Source: Brevinema_A sp051649605
Lineage (GTDB): Bacteria; Spirochaetota; Brevinematia; Brevinematales; Brevinemataceae
DNA length: 64,000 nucleotides
Assembly (NCBI GenBank): GCA_051649605.1
Contig: JBOFHK010000001.1
Location: forward strand, 62,001 to 126,000
Direction: 5' to 3'
Shown here: one piece after another, positions 35,575 to 44,447 of the stretch
Layout: every line of letters starts with the position of its first letter
Position numbering within the stretch: position 1 is the first letter of the stretch
The notes under the pieces: model-generated
The model's database searches: none
Seen by the model: only the letters and a program-made list of their open reading frames with translations
Told to the model about the DNA's origin: nothing
Translations under genes and position numbers: made by a program

Positions 35575-36213
35575 TTAGCTATTGAGATTGGCAATAAGGG
35601 TATGAGGACTAGGATCTTTAAAAAATCCTCCTCCCATAACAAACCAATTTAATCCTGCTTCTTTGAGGGAGTACATATTATCTCTTGTGATACCACCATC
35701 TGCTTGAATGATTAAATTATTACCAAATAATTGTCGAGCTTCTCGAATACGATTGAAGGATTCAGGGATAAAGCTTTGAAAAGAGAATCCTGGTTCGACG
35801 CTCATAATTAGTAGTAAATCAAATTCCCCTTCTAAAGATTGTAAAACAGATATAGGAGTTGAAGGTTTGATAGATATACCTGCCCAAACATTGTGTTTTC
35901 TAATATTCTGAAGGATGGGAATAATATTATCGGTCGCTTCATAATGTACGGTCAGTACTTTGGGCGATAGTTCTAAAAATCGTTCGTAATATCCCGGAAG
36001 ATCAATCATTAAATGAATATCGGCTATGGTTGTTTTACTAGCTTGCATGACCTGTTGTACGAACTGAACACCAAAAGAAATATTAGGTACAAAATGATTA
36101 TCCATAACATCGTAATGAATCATGGAGATTTTAGCTTCTTCAATTTTTTTTAACGCGAAAGGGAGATCAGAAAAATCTGCTGCAAAGATAGAAGGAAGTA
36201 TTTGTAATGACAT
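35575..36213 (-). CDS. rpe: Ribulose-phosphate 3-epimerase
   Basis: A 212-aa TIM barrel interconverting ribulose-5-P and xylulose-5-P in the non-oxidative pentose phosphate pathway. Motifs: HYDVMDNHFVPNISFG (metal ligands and catalytic Asp near 35), IHLMI near 65, MSVEPGFSFQ near 140 and IIQADGGI near 170. Slightly short of the usual ~220 aa but complete. It is the last gene of a three-gene unit with the split transketolase. Confidence 0.92.
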   Translation of the reverse strand: MSLQILPSIFAADFSDLPFALKKIEEAKISMIHYDVMDNHFVPNISFGVQFVQQVMQASKTTIADIHLMIDLPGYYERFLELSPKVLTVHYEATDNIIPILQNIRKHNVWAGISIKPSTPISVLQSLEGEFDLLLIMSVEPGFSFQSFIPESFNRIREARQLFGNNLIIQADGGITRDNMYSLKEAGLNWFVMGGGFFKDPSPHTLIANLNS

Positions 36214-36222
36214 AGCTATTCC

Positions 36223-37167
36223 TTAGTCGATATTTTTTAATATCGTATTGGTAAGTTGTAATCCTGTCCATCCATAAAGCTCTAATAGTTGGTCATAAGT
36301 GCCTACTTGTCCAAAAGTGGTAGCTCCAATTTTGAGGAGTTTTTTAGGATATTGAGTAATAAGCACATCAGCGATTGCAGAACCTAAACCACCTCGGATG
36401 TTGTGGTTATCTAAGGAAACTAAATGAGTACATTCTTTTGCTGCTTTAAGAATTAGTGCTTCGTCGATAGGAAGGATAGAAAATAGGTCAATAACACGGA
36501 CGGTTTTGTTTCTGGCTACTAGGATATCAGCAGCATCTAGGGCTTGAGAGAGCATTGCTCCTGAAGCAAAAATACAAATGTCTTGTCCTTCTCGTACGGT
36601 GATCCCTTTACCTAGCTCAAATTTCATTCCCTCATGGTAAATTTTTCGGGAAGGACGACGAGAAAATCGCACATAATTTAGACCTTTCATTTCTTTACAT
36701 AAGAGATTTACTATTGCTGACATCTGAACAGAATCGCAAATGTCAAATACCTGAGTATTGCTTAAACTACGAAACATAGCAATATCTTCAAAAGTTGTAT
36801 GAGTTCCACCGTTGTATGCAGTAGTAATTCCAGGGTCAGAGCCTAATAGTACCATAGGGATATTGGCATAAGCACTACTAACTACAGCTTGGTCAAAGCA
36901 ACGACGAGAGATAAAAGGAGCAAAACTGTGGACGAAGGATCGATATCCTACTACCCCCAAACCAGCTGCTACACCAATAGCTTCGGCTTCCATAATACCG
37001 ATATTAAAATAACGTTCTGGATGAGCTTTTTGAAAGGCTTTAGAACCACTGGAACTTGCTAAATCTGTGTCTATAAAACATAAGGTGTTATCGACCTGAG
37101 CAACTAAAGTATTAATACAAGCGGTACGTAATTCTACAGAGTCTTTTATATTTTCTTTTACTATCAT
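36223..37167 (-). CDS. Transketolase, C-terminal subunit
   Basis: A 314-aa protein with the pyrimidine-binding and C-terminal domains of transketolase: IGIMEAEAIGVAAGLGVVG near residue 55 (the ThDP-activating Glu), then a region typical of the C-terminal domain (VRVIDLFSILPIDEA, LVSLDNHNIRGGLGSAIA). It pairs with the N-terminal subunit encoded 3 nt upstream, as in archaea and several anaerobes. 1-deoxyxylulose synthase-like proteins have a similar layout, but the split and rpe linkage favour transketolase. Confidence 0.88.
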   Translation of the reverse strand: MIVKENIKDSVELRTACINTLVAQVDNTLCFIDTDLASSSGSKAFQKAHPERYFNIGIMEAEAIGVAAGLGVVGYRSFVHSFAPFISRRCFDQAVVSSAYANIPMVLLGSDPGITTAYNGGTHTTFEDIAMFRSLSNTQVFDICDSVQMSAIVNLLCKEMKGLNYVRFSRRPSRKIYHEGMKFELGKGITVREGQDICIFASGAMLSQALDAADILVARNKTVRVIDLFSILPIDEALILKAAKECTHLVSLDNHNIRGGLGSAIADVLITQYPKKLLKIGATTFGQVGTYDQLLELYGWTGLQLTNTILKNID

Positions 37168-37170
37168 AAT

Positions 37171-38004
37171 TCACCCCTTCATCTGTGTTGCATAATAATC
37201 TTGAGCATTTGTAAGAGCGATTTTTTTATCTTCTGTATCAATACGGAGATGATGATCGTCAATTTGCTCAAGAAATTCTACCCCTTTACCCTTAACCGTA
37301 TTCAAAATAATAGCTGTTGGTTTGGATTGGGTAAAGGCAGAAATAGTAGTAGAGTGGATTGCATCATGATCATGCCCATCAATGGAGAGAGCGTTCCAGC
37401 CGAATGCTCTAAATTTGTTTTCAAAACTAAAAGAATTACAGATATCTTCACTTTTACCATCAAGTTGTTTGTTATTATTATCAATAAATAGAACAAAATT
37501 ATTCAATTTTTGATGGGCAGCAACTTGAGCTGCTTCCCAACATTGACCTTCGTTTAATTCACCATCTCCTACCATACAGTATACTTTTTGAGATTTTCCT
37601 CGTAATTTGGCACCTATAGCAATGCCGACAGCTGCTCCAAAACCTTGAGCAAGACTTCCTGCTGTCATATCAACACCTGGGGTTTTTGTGCGATCTACAT
37701 GAGAAGGTAGCGTTGTATGGGGTTGATTGAGTGTATGAAGAATTGCCTTATCAAAATATCCTCTTATTGCTAAACAAGAATATAATGCAGGGCCTGCATG
37801 CCCTTTACTTAACACAAAAAAATCTCTCTCTTCCCATTGTGGATTTTTAGGATCAATTTTTAATAGACCTTCTTCTGGGGTATATAAAACTGATAAACAA
37901 TCCACAGCTGATAATGATCCACCAATATGTCCAAAGCCTAGGTGTCTTATCATATCAATAATATGGTAACGTACAGCGGATGCGTAACCTTGAGTTTGAG
38001 TCAT
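37171..38004 (-). CDS. Transketolase, N-terminal subunit
   Basis: A 277-aa ThDP-binding half of transketolase: GFGHIGGSLSAVDCL near residue 25, SKGHAGPALYSCLA near 70, GSLAQGFGAAVGIA near 120 and the ThDP/Mg motif GDGELNEGQCWEA near 150. The start is ATG 38004 with AAGGAG 7 nt upstream; an in-frame ATG at 38100 lies 5' of the promoter region and is excluded. Together with the next gene it forms one enzyme transferring two-carbon units. Confidence 0.9.
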   Translation of the reverse strand: MTQTQGYASAVRYHIIDMIRHLGFGHIGGSLSAVDCLSVLYTPEEGLLKIDPKNPQWEERDFFVLSKGHAGPALYSCLAIRGYFDKAILHTLNQPHTTLPSHVDRTKTPGVDMTAGSLAQGFGAAVGIAIGAKLRGKSQKVYCMVGDGELNEGQCWEAAQVAAHQKLNNFVLFIDNNNKQLDGKSEDICNSFSFENKFRAFGWNALSIDGHDHDAIHSTTISAFTQSKPTAIILNTVKGKGVEFLEQIDDHHLRIDTEDKKIALTNAQDYYATQMKG

Positions 38005-38073
38005 TATATTCTCCTTATTTATAGATGATTTAATCCTATGTTTCATGATAGCTAAGATCAAATAATATATTAT

Positions 38074-38102
38074 ATTATACACTAATAATAAATTCTTCAC
38101 AA
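38074..38102 (-). promoter_or_regulatory. Promoter of the transketolase/rpe operon
   Basis: Minus strand TTGTGA (38102-38097), 17 nt, consensus TATAAT (38079-38074), about 70 nt before the start at 38004. Confidence 0.6.
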
Positions 38103-38303
38103 TCTTATATTAATTTTTTTACTATTTTGATTCATAAAATCTATTTGTTTTATTGCTAGCAATAGGAATTTGATTATAAGAAAATTTTCTCTAGATAGCA
38201 TTTATAATTTATGATGGGTATGGGATTGGATATTTCTATATTGAAGATGATGATTTGTTCTTTGTAAAGAAAATCATAGCGTAACATCATTCTATTAAAG
38301 GGG

Positions 38304-38332
38304 TTGACGGGAGACTAAAAATAAGTTATTAT
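38304..38332 (+). promoter_or_regulatory. Candidate promoter of the citrate fermentation operon
   Basis: TTGACG (38304-38309), 17 nt, TATTAT (38327-38332). It is the best match upstream of the transporter gene but leaves a long leader, so a nearer, weaker promoter cannot be excluded. Confidence 0.5.
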
Positions 38333-38652
38333 CTATATAATATTGTTATTAATGATAATTTTTATAATTAACTCTTTGAGTATTACGTATAAATACCGAT
38401 TATTTTTTCAAAGTAAGAATCCATATTATAAATTTTAGTAAGTTATTTCTGAGTAAATATTAATTTTCTTAAAAAATGCTTAAAAAACGATTAGTAGATT
38501 TAGGAATGATAAAAGTAGTGGATAGGCTGATAATAATTAAAGATATTGAAACTATAGTATAGTATTTAGGGTACACATTTGTTATTAATGATATAAAAAT
38601 AGACAAAAAAATAATCGTATACAATATTAGTAATATTGTTAAGGAGACCATC

Positions 38653-39942
38653 ATGGAAAAATCATTTAAACTCTTTGGGATGTCCCCAATTTTGTTTTTC
38701 GGATTTTTTACCGTAGTATTACTTGCCCATTTCACAGGAAGAATTCCTAATAATGTATTGGGTGCTTTAGCCCTTTGTTTTTCTCTGGGAATTTTCTTTG
38801 GAGAAATTGGTGATCGAATCCCTATTTGGAAAGACTGGATCGGAGGGGGGGCAATTTTTGCCTTTTTTGGAGCGAGTATCTTAGAATATCTGGGCTTTTT
38901 TTCTGAACGAGAACTAATATTAATGGATAATTTTATGAATAATACAGATTTTCTTAATTTGTATATTGCGACCCTTATCACTGGCTCTGTTTTATCTTTG
39001 GAAAGAAATGTTTTGATAAAGTCTTTTTTAGGATATATTCCTGCTATTTTAGGGGGATTGCTAGGGGCTTCTTTATTGGGGATTTTGGGTGGTATGATTT
39101 TTGGAATTACCCCTATCGAAATTATTATTCAATACGTTCTTCCTATTATGGGAGGAGGAAATGGCGGTGGGGCAGTACCCCTATCTGAGATCTATGAAGC
39201 AACTACAGGGATTCCCCGAGATGTTTATTATTCTAAAGCGATTGCTATTCTCACGATGGGGAATATTTTCGCAATTATTGGGAGTGCTTTATTAAAGAAA
39301 ATTGGGAATTTATACCCTAACCTTACAGGATATGGAGTATTAATGAAAAACCAAAAAGATCTTGATAGCCAACAGGAGAAAGTTTTTTTTACAGCACAGG
39401 ATATAGCAATTAGCATTTTCTTAGTGGCAGTGATCTATACCTTTGCAGGAACAATCACAAAATATATTGGTACTTTTGGAACGGTAAAAATCCATCAATT
39501 AGCGTATATGGTGCTTACTGTTATTCTTTTAAATGTATTTGGAGTTGTTCCCACTCCTGTTCGCGTTGCTCTCCAAAAAGTACAGGGATTTTTTACTAAA
39601 CAATTTTTGTGGGTTTTAATGATTGGGGTAGGGATTGTTTTTACTGATCTTCCAAGCCTTATGGCTACTATTAATCTAACCAATGTTGTACTTTGTATGT
39701 TTATCATTACAGGAACGATTATTGGATCGGGATTGACGGGTATGCTCGTAAAATTCTATTTTGTAGAAACAGCAATTACTGCAGGTTTGTGTATGGCTAA
39801 TCGTGGTGGTTCTGGAGACATTGAATGTTTAACGGCAGCTGATCGTATGTCCTTAATGCCTTACGCACAAATTTCTTCTCGTATTGGAGGAGGGATAGTT
39901 TTAGTGATTGCAAGTTTAGTATTTGGGTTATTTGTACAGTAA
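38653..39942 (+). CDS. Na+-coupled citrate/2-hydroxycarboxylate carrier (CitS family)
   Basis: A 429-aa membrane protein of the 2-hydroxycarboxylate transporter family (CitS/CimH/CitP). Many transmembrane helices; the family's reentrant-loop GGxG signatures are visible as MGGGNGGGAVPL near residue 175 and CMANRGGSGDIECL near 380 (the latter includes the substrate-binding region). Its position ahead of citrate lyase genes indicates citrate import, probably with Na+. AAGGAG precedes the ATG. The energetics match the Na+-exporting decarboxylase encoded later in the operon. Confidence 0.9.
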   Translation: MEKSFKLFGMSPILFFGFFTVVLLAHFTGRIPNNVLGALALCFSLGIFFGEIGDRIPIWKDWIGGGAIFAFFGASILEYLGFFSERELILMDNFMNNTDFLNLYIATLITGSVLSLERNVLIKSFLGYIPAILGGLLGASLLGILGGMIFGITPIEIIIQYVLPIMGGGNGGGAVPLSEIYEATTGIPRDVYYSKAIAILTMGNIFAIIGSALLKKIGNLYPNLTGYGVLMKNQKDLDSQQEKVFFTAQDIAISIFLVAVIYTFAGTITKYIGTFGTVKIHQLAYMVLTVILLNVFGVVPTPVRVALQKVQGFFTKQFLWVLMIGVGIVFTDLPSLMATINLTNVVLCMFIITGTIIGSGLTGMLVKFYFVETAITAGLCMANRGGSGDIECLTAADRMSLMPYAQISSRIGGGIVLVIASLVFGLFVQ

Positions 39943-39969
39943 TCTATTTTTACCAAAGGAGTGTATATA

Positions 39970-40227
39970 ATGATCGGTGTTGCAGGCAATGAAAAAGATG
40001 ATGCTCGGATTACCGTAGATCTTTCCTACAAAAAGGGAATTACTATAGAAATAATTTCTAAAATGAAAAATTTATTTGAGGGACAAGTTGTAGCTCTTAT
40101 TACTGAGACGCTAAACGAATTGGCTATAAAGAACGCCAAGGTTGTTTATGAAGATTTTGGAGGATTAGATTTTGTAATCCGAGCAAGAATTAAAAGTGCT
40201 GTTCGTAAAGCGAAAGAGGTGTTGTAA
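39970..40227 (+). CDS. citD: Citrate lyase gamma subunit (acyl carrier protein), lacking the attachment serine
   Basis: An 85-aa protein that aligns with CitD over its length, ending in the diagnostic EDFGGLDFVIRARIKSAV (EDKGALDCVIRAR in characterised CitD) and with the overlap into citE expected for it. In CitD, Ser14 in AGTLESSD/AGTLESGD carries the phosphoribosyl-dephospho-CoA group. Here the equivalent stretch is AGNEKDDARI with no serine or threonine; the nearest is Ser19 (Thr15 before it), in the next strand. The start is ATG 39970, with AAGGAG 9 nt upstream; a GTG at 39961 abuts that site, and using it would not add a serine. Either attachment differs or the subunit works without it. 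Confidence 0.8.
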   Translation: MIGVAGNEKDDARITVDLSYKKGITIEIISKMKNLFEGQVVALITETLNELAIKNAKVVYEDFGGLDFVIRARIKSAVRKAKEVL

Positions 40228-41111
40228 TGGAAAAATTATATCGCTCTTGGTTATTTTGCCCAGCGAATAATCCAAAACTACTGTATTCCTCAGTAAATTT
40301 TTCCCCTGATGCTATTATTTTTGATTTGGAAGATGCTGTCCCTGTAGACGAAAAAGAAGATGCTCGAGATTTGTTGGTTGAAGCTTTGCGAACAGTAGAT
40401 TATAAAGATATTTTAGTACTTGCTCGTGTAAACCCTTTATACACTCCTTTTGGTATAAAAGACATTCAAATGCTTGTTCCTGCAGGATTACGTTATATAC
40501 GCTTTCCTATGTGTGATTCTATAGATCAGGTTAAAGAATTAGATCAGCTATTGACAGAAATAGAAAAAGAGTATAGAATACCTATAGGTAGTGTAAAAAT
40601 AGCAGTAGCATTAGAAACACCAAAAGGAGTATATAATGCTTTATCTATCGCTCAAGAAGAAAGAGTTTTTGCTCTCTCGTTAGGAGCAGAAGATTTTACC
40701 CGTACCCTGGGAGCAACCCGTACTACAGAAGGTAAAGAGCTGGATTATGCACGGGCTAAGATTGTTTTAGAGGCTAATATTGCAGGAGTACTTGCTGTTG
40801 ATACGGTGTGGTCGATGTTAAATGATTCCGAAGGTTTTAAAAAAGAGGTTCTTCATATTAAAAATATGGGATTTTCTGGCAAGGCTTGTATCCACCCGTC
40901 TCAAATTGAGGAAGTTCATAAAATTTATACACCGAGTACCGAAGAGTTAGAAAATTCTCTTAGGATTCTAGAGGCGGCGAAACACCATGGGATCGAAAAC
41001 GGTGGGGTAATCAAATTAGATGGTAAGATGATTGATATTCCTTTGATCGACAAAGCCGACCGTATAGTCAAACTTGCAAGAGCTGCAGGAATGATAGAGA
41101 GGGTTCATTAG
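40227..41111 (+). CDS. citE: Citrate lyase beta subunit (citryl-CoA lyase)
   Basis: A 294-aa TIM-barrel lyase that splits citryl-thioester into acetyl-thioester and oxaloacetate. Seen: RSWLFCPANNPKLL at the start, FDLEDAVPVDEKEDAR near residue 32 (metal/acid region), IAVALETPKGVYNA near 132 (Glu metal ligand), LGAEDFTRTLGA near 155 and GFSGKACIHPSQIE near 215. Starts at TAATG overlapping citD. Full length. Confidence 0.94.
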   Translation: MEKLYRSWLFCPANNPKLLYSSVNFSPDAIIFDLEDAVPVDEKEDARDLLVEALRTVDYKDILVLARVNPLYTPFGIKDIQMLVPAGLRYIRFPMCDSIDQVKELDQLLTEIEKEYRIPIGSVKIAVALETPKGVYNALSIAQEERVFALSLGAEDFTRTLGATRTTEGKELDYARAKIVLEANIAGVLAVDTVWSMLNDSEGFKKEVLHIKNMGFSGKACIHPSQIEEVHKIYTPSTEELENSLRILEAAKHHGIENGGVIKLDGKMIDIPLIDKADRIVKLARAAGMIERVH

Positions 41112-42656
41112 ATGCCAGTGAATAAAGCTGGAATTAACCTTCCAGAATATATCGAAGGATATGGAATTGTTAAGCCGTATCAAGGAGCTTTTTCTCCAGT
41201 ATCGGTAGAATGGAAAAAACCTATCAAAGGTGCCGTTTCATTTTCTCGAGAAGATAAAATCGTCGATAGTTTAGAAGAAGCTATTAAAAAATCAGGCTTG
41301 AAATCAGGAATGACTATTTCATTTCATCATCATTTACGTGATGGTGATGGGGTGATGATCCGTGTAGTTGCACAAATAGCCGAGATGGGTATTAGAGATA
41401 TTCATATTAATTCTTCTTCATTTACTAATGCTCATGAAGGAATTTTAGAATATATCAAACAAGGTGTTATCACAAAAATCTCGACTTCTGGGCTTAGAGG
41501 GAAAATGGCAGAAGAGATTTCTAAAACAGGTATTTTACCTAATCCTATTGTTTTTAGGACGCACGGTGGGCGTGTTCGGGCTATAGAGTCTGGAGATATT
41601 CATATTAATGTTGCTTTTATTGGTGCTCCTGCCTGTGATAAATTAGGAAATATGAACGGTCATGAGGGTGCTTGTGCTTTTGGAGCAATGGGTTATCCTA
41701 TGGTTGATGCTCAATATGCAGATGTTGTAATTGCTTTAACAGACAACCTAAAACCCTATCCACTTTCTGATATTTCTATTGATCAGACTTACGTAGATTA
41801 TGTTGTGTTGGTGGATACTTTAGGCGATCCTACAAAAATAGCTAGTGGAGCGACAAGAATTACCTCTAATCCTTCAGAATTGTTTCTTGCAAAAAAAGCA
41901 GCAGATGTGTTGATTGCCTCAGGATTGATTCGTACAGGATTTTCTTTTCAAGCAGGAGCGGGGGGAGCAGCCTTAGCGGTATGTCGTTACCTAAGAGAAT
42001 ATATGGAAATCTATGGTATTAAAGGAAGTTTTGCTTCTGGTGGTATTAATGCCTATCTCGTAGAATTGTTAGACGCTGGTCTTTTTGAAACTTTAGTTGA
42101 TGTTCAGACATTTGACGGTACGATTGCTGATTCCATAAAAAAACGCCCCAATCATATAGAAATGTCTGCCTCAATGTATGCCAATCTTTATAATAAATCT
42201 TGTGTTGCTCATCAATTGGATATAATGATTCTTTCTGCGACTGAGATTGATTTGGATTTCAATGTGAATTCACTTACAGGATCTCATGGGATGATTATGG
42301 GAGCGGTGGGTGGAGCGCCAGATACTGCTGCTGGTGCGAAGTGGACGGTCATGGTTGTTCCAGCGATGAGGAAACGGCTTCCTATTGTTGTTGACAAAGT
42401 TACTCATATTGTTACTCCTAATGAAACAGTAGATGTTTTAGTAACAGATATGGGAATCTGTGTCAACCCTAAACGACCTGATATCTTAGAAACATTAACA
42501 AAACATCGTATTCCTATTTGCGATATTAAAGGATTATACCACAATGTTCAAAAACTAACTGGGACTCCAAAAAAAATAGAATATACCGATAAAATAGTGG
42601 GTATTATTGAATATAGAGATGGCACTGTATTAGATGTGATCAAACAAATTAAATAA
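41112..42656 (+). CDS. citF: Citrate lyase alpha subunit (citrate:acetyl-ACP transferase)
   Basis: A 514-aa CoA-transferase-fold enzyme that exchanges acetate for citrate on the acyl-carrier subunit. Family landmarks: SFHHHLRDGDGVM near residue 75, STSGLRGKMAEEIS near 125, THGGRVRAIESGDI near 145, FQAGAGGAALAV near 280 and ASGGINAYLVELLDAG near 315. Begins directly after the citE stop with GAGAGGG upstream. The accessory genes for cofactor synthesis and acetylation (citC, citX, citG) are absent from the window. Confidence 0.94.
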   Translation: MPVNKAGINLPEYIEGYGIVKPYQGAFSPVSVEWKKPIKGAVSFSREDKIVDSLEEAIKKSGLKSGMTISFHHHLRDGDGVMIRVVAQIAEMGIRDIHINSSSFTNAHEGILEYIKQGVITKISTSGLRGKMAEEISKTGILPNPIVFRTHGGRVRAIESGDIHINVAFIGAPACDKLGNMNGHEGACAFGAMGYPMVDAQYADVVIALTDNLKPYPLSDISIDQTYVDYVVLVDTLGDPTKIASGATRITSNPSELFLAKKAADVLIASGLIRTGFSFQAGAGGAALAVCRYLREYMEIYGIKGSFASGGINAYLVELLDAGLFETLVDVQTFDGTIADSIKKRPNHIEMSASMYANLYNKSCVAHQLDIMILSATEIDLDFNVNSLTGSHGMIMGAVGGAPDTAAGAKWTVMVVPAMRKRLPIVVDKVTHIVTPNETVDVLVTDMGICVNPKRPDILETLTKHRIPICDIKGLYHNVQKLTGTPKKIEYTDKIVGIIEYRDGTVLDVIKQIK

Positions 42657-42674
42657 TAAATGTAGGAGGGAAAT

Positions 42675-44054
42675 TTGAATACGATTCATATTACCGAAAC
42701 AGTTCTTCGTGATGGACATCAGTCTTTATTGGCGACGAGAATGTCTACCGAAGATATGCTTCCTATTATAGAAAAAATGGATGAAGTTGGTTATCGCTCT
42801 CTTGAAGTATGGGGAGGAGCAACTTTCGATGTTGCGATGAGATTTTTAAATCAAGATCCTTGGGAACGACTTAGAGAGATCAAAAAACGGGCAAAAAAAA
42901 CCCCCCTTCAAATGTTACTAAGAGGACAAACTTTAGTAGGGTATCGTCATTATGCAAATGATACGGTAGATTTATTTGTTCGGAAAGCTATCGAAAATGG
43001 GATTGATATTGTACGTATTTTTGATGCTTTAAACGACATTAAAAATATTAAAGCCCCAATAGAGGCAGTTAAAAAGTATGGTGGTATTGCTCAAGTTGCT
43101 CTATCTTATACGATTAGCCCTGTCCATTCTGTTGAGTTTTTTGTTGATTTGGCAAAACAGTATCGTGATCTGGGAGCTGATGAGATTGCGATTAAAGATA
43201 TGGCAGGGATTCTTCTTCCAGAAGTTGGTTATCAATTAGTTTCTGCGATAAAAAAAGAAATGCCTGATATACCAATTGTTGTCCACACCCACGAAACCGC
43301 AGGTATTGGTTCAATGCTTTATTTAAGAGTTATAGAAGCGGGAGCTTATGTTATTGATACTGCTATTTCTTCTCTTGGTGGGGGATCAGCACAGCCCGTA
43401 ACGGAAAGTATGGTAAAAGCACTAGAAGGAAGTACCCGTCCTTCAACTTTAAATCAAGAATTGTTATCCGAAATTGCTGAATATTTTAAAGGAATCCGTA
43501 CCAAATATTTAGAGCAGAATCTTATCAATATTCAATCGTATTTTACTGAACCTAAACTCATTGAGTACCAGCTCCCTGGAGGTATGCTCAGTAATCTTGT
43601 ATCTCAGCTTAGTTCCCAAAATGCCATTAATCGTTATGAAGAAGTATTACAGGAAATTCCTAAAGTCCGAAAAGATTTTGGATACCCAGCACTGGTTACA
43701 CCACTGAGTCAGATTGTTGGGACGCAGGCAGTGATGAATGTTCTTTTAGGAGAACGTTATAAAATTTGCTCTAAAGAAGCTAAAGATTACATTCAAGGAT
43801 TTTATGGAAAAAGTCCTGTTCCTATTACTTCAGAAATTATGAAAACTATCTGTGGAACAGATGAGTATTATACAGGCTCTCCTGCAGATTTAGTTGCTCC
43901 AGAGATAGAAGAGGCTCGGAAAACTTATGTAGATTTGGTTGATAATGATGAAGATCTCTTATCTTGTATTTTATTTCCTCAGATAGCCAAACCTTATTTG
44001 GAATCTAAAAAAAAGAAAGATGTGATTGAAGTTGATGTCATAGAAATTATTTAA
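42675..44054 (+). CDS. oadA: Oxaloacetate decarboxylase alpha subunit (carboxyltransferase part only)
   Basis: A 459-aa carboxyltransferase: TVLRDGHQSLLATRM near residue 9 (metal/oxaloacetate site), RGQTLVGYRHYANDTV near 80, IAIKDMAGIL near 170 with the conserved carboxylation-site Lys, and VHTHETAG near 205. It transfers CO2 from oxaloacetate to biotin. The usual C-terminal biotin domain is missing; it is encoded separately at 44448-44807. The start is TTG 42675, with AGGAGGG 4-5 nt upstream; no ATG is suitably placed. Confidence 0.93.
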   Translation: MNTIHITETVLRDGHQSLLATRMSTEDMLPIIEKMDEVGYRSLEVWGGATFDVAMRFLNQDPWERLREIKKRAKKTPLQMLLRGQTLVGYRHYANDTVDLFVRKAIENGIDIVRIFDALNDIKNIKAPIEAVKKYGGIAQVALSYTISPVHSVEFFVDLAKQYRDLGADEIAIKDMAGILLPEVGYQLVSAIKKEMPDIPIVVHTHETAGIGSMLYLRVIEAGAYVIDTAISSLGGGSAQPVTESMVKALEGSTRPSTLNQELLSEIAEYFKGIRTKYLEQNLINIQSYFTEPKLIEYQLPGGMLSNLVSQLSSQNAINRYEEVLQEIPKVRKDFGYPALVTPLSQIVGTQAVMNVLLGERYKICSKEAKDYIQGFYGKSPVPITSEIMKTICGTDEYYTGSPADLVAPEIEEARKTYVDLVDNDEDLLSCILFPQIAKPYLESKKKKDVIEVDVIEII

Positions 44055-44065
44055 AGGAATATAAT

Positions 44066-44365
44066 ATGTTTGGAAATACTATTACTCTTGTAGAAACAGG
44101 GTTAATTACTCTTATTGGGTTGATGACGGTTTTTTGTGTTCTAATTTTACTTATTGGAGTTCTTTTATTATTTCGATTTATTCCAGGAGCTTCTGTGGTA
44201 TCAAAAGTTTCTATTCCGATCCTTGCTTCTCCAGCTTCAGTTGTTGGAGTGGAAGACATTTCTCCATTACATAAAGCGATTGTTATCGCAGCAATTTTAG
44301 AAAGTTTGAACACGGAGACACCTCAACACATTATAGGGATTCGTAGAATTCAACAAATTTCTTAA
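44066..44365 (+). CDS. oadG: Oxaloacetate decarboxylase gamma subunit (OadG-like)
   Basis: A 99-aa protein with one N-terminal membrane helix (about 8-35) and a short soluble tail (DISPLHKAIVIAAILESL), the layout of OadG/MmdC-type subunits that hold the decarboxylase complex together. AAAGGA upstream. Located between oadA and the biotin-carrier gene, 11 nt after oadA. Confidence 0.8.
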   Translation: MFGNTITLVETGLITLIGLMTVFCVLILLIGVLLLFRFIPGASVVSKVSIPILASPASVVGVEDISPLHKAIVIAAILESLNTETPQHIIGIRRIQQIS

Positions 44366-44447
44366 AAATACATAAGTAAAATGAGAATAATCTCTTGTGG
44401 GCTTTATTAATTGTACCTACAGTATAAAAATATTAAGGAAGATTAGC

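Larger units (their letters stand above)
38005..38652. other. Long divergent intergenic region upstream of the citrate operon
   Basis: About 650 nt. It holds the transketolase promoter (38102-38074) and a citrate-operon promoter (38304-38332) that would give a 5' leader of about 310 nt. A 28-codon open frame (38476-38562) in that leader lacks a ribosome site and is not called. No hairpin terminator or known riboswitch was recognised. Confidence 0.55.

Noticed and set aside
38476..38562. A 28-codon open frame in the citrate-operon leader
   Set aside because: No ribosome site and no evidence of conservation; kept only as a remark.
38469..38981. A long minus-strand open frame over the start of the citrate carrier gene
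   Set aside because: It is the antisense of a clear transporter gene and its leader; no ribosome site or conserved protein.
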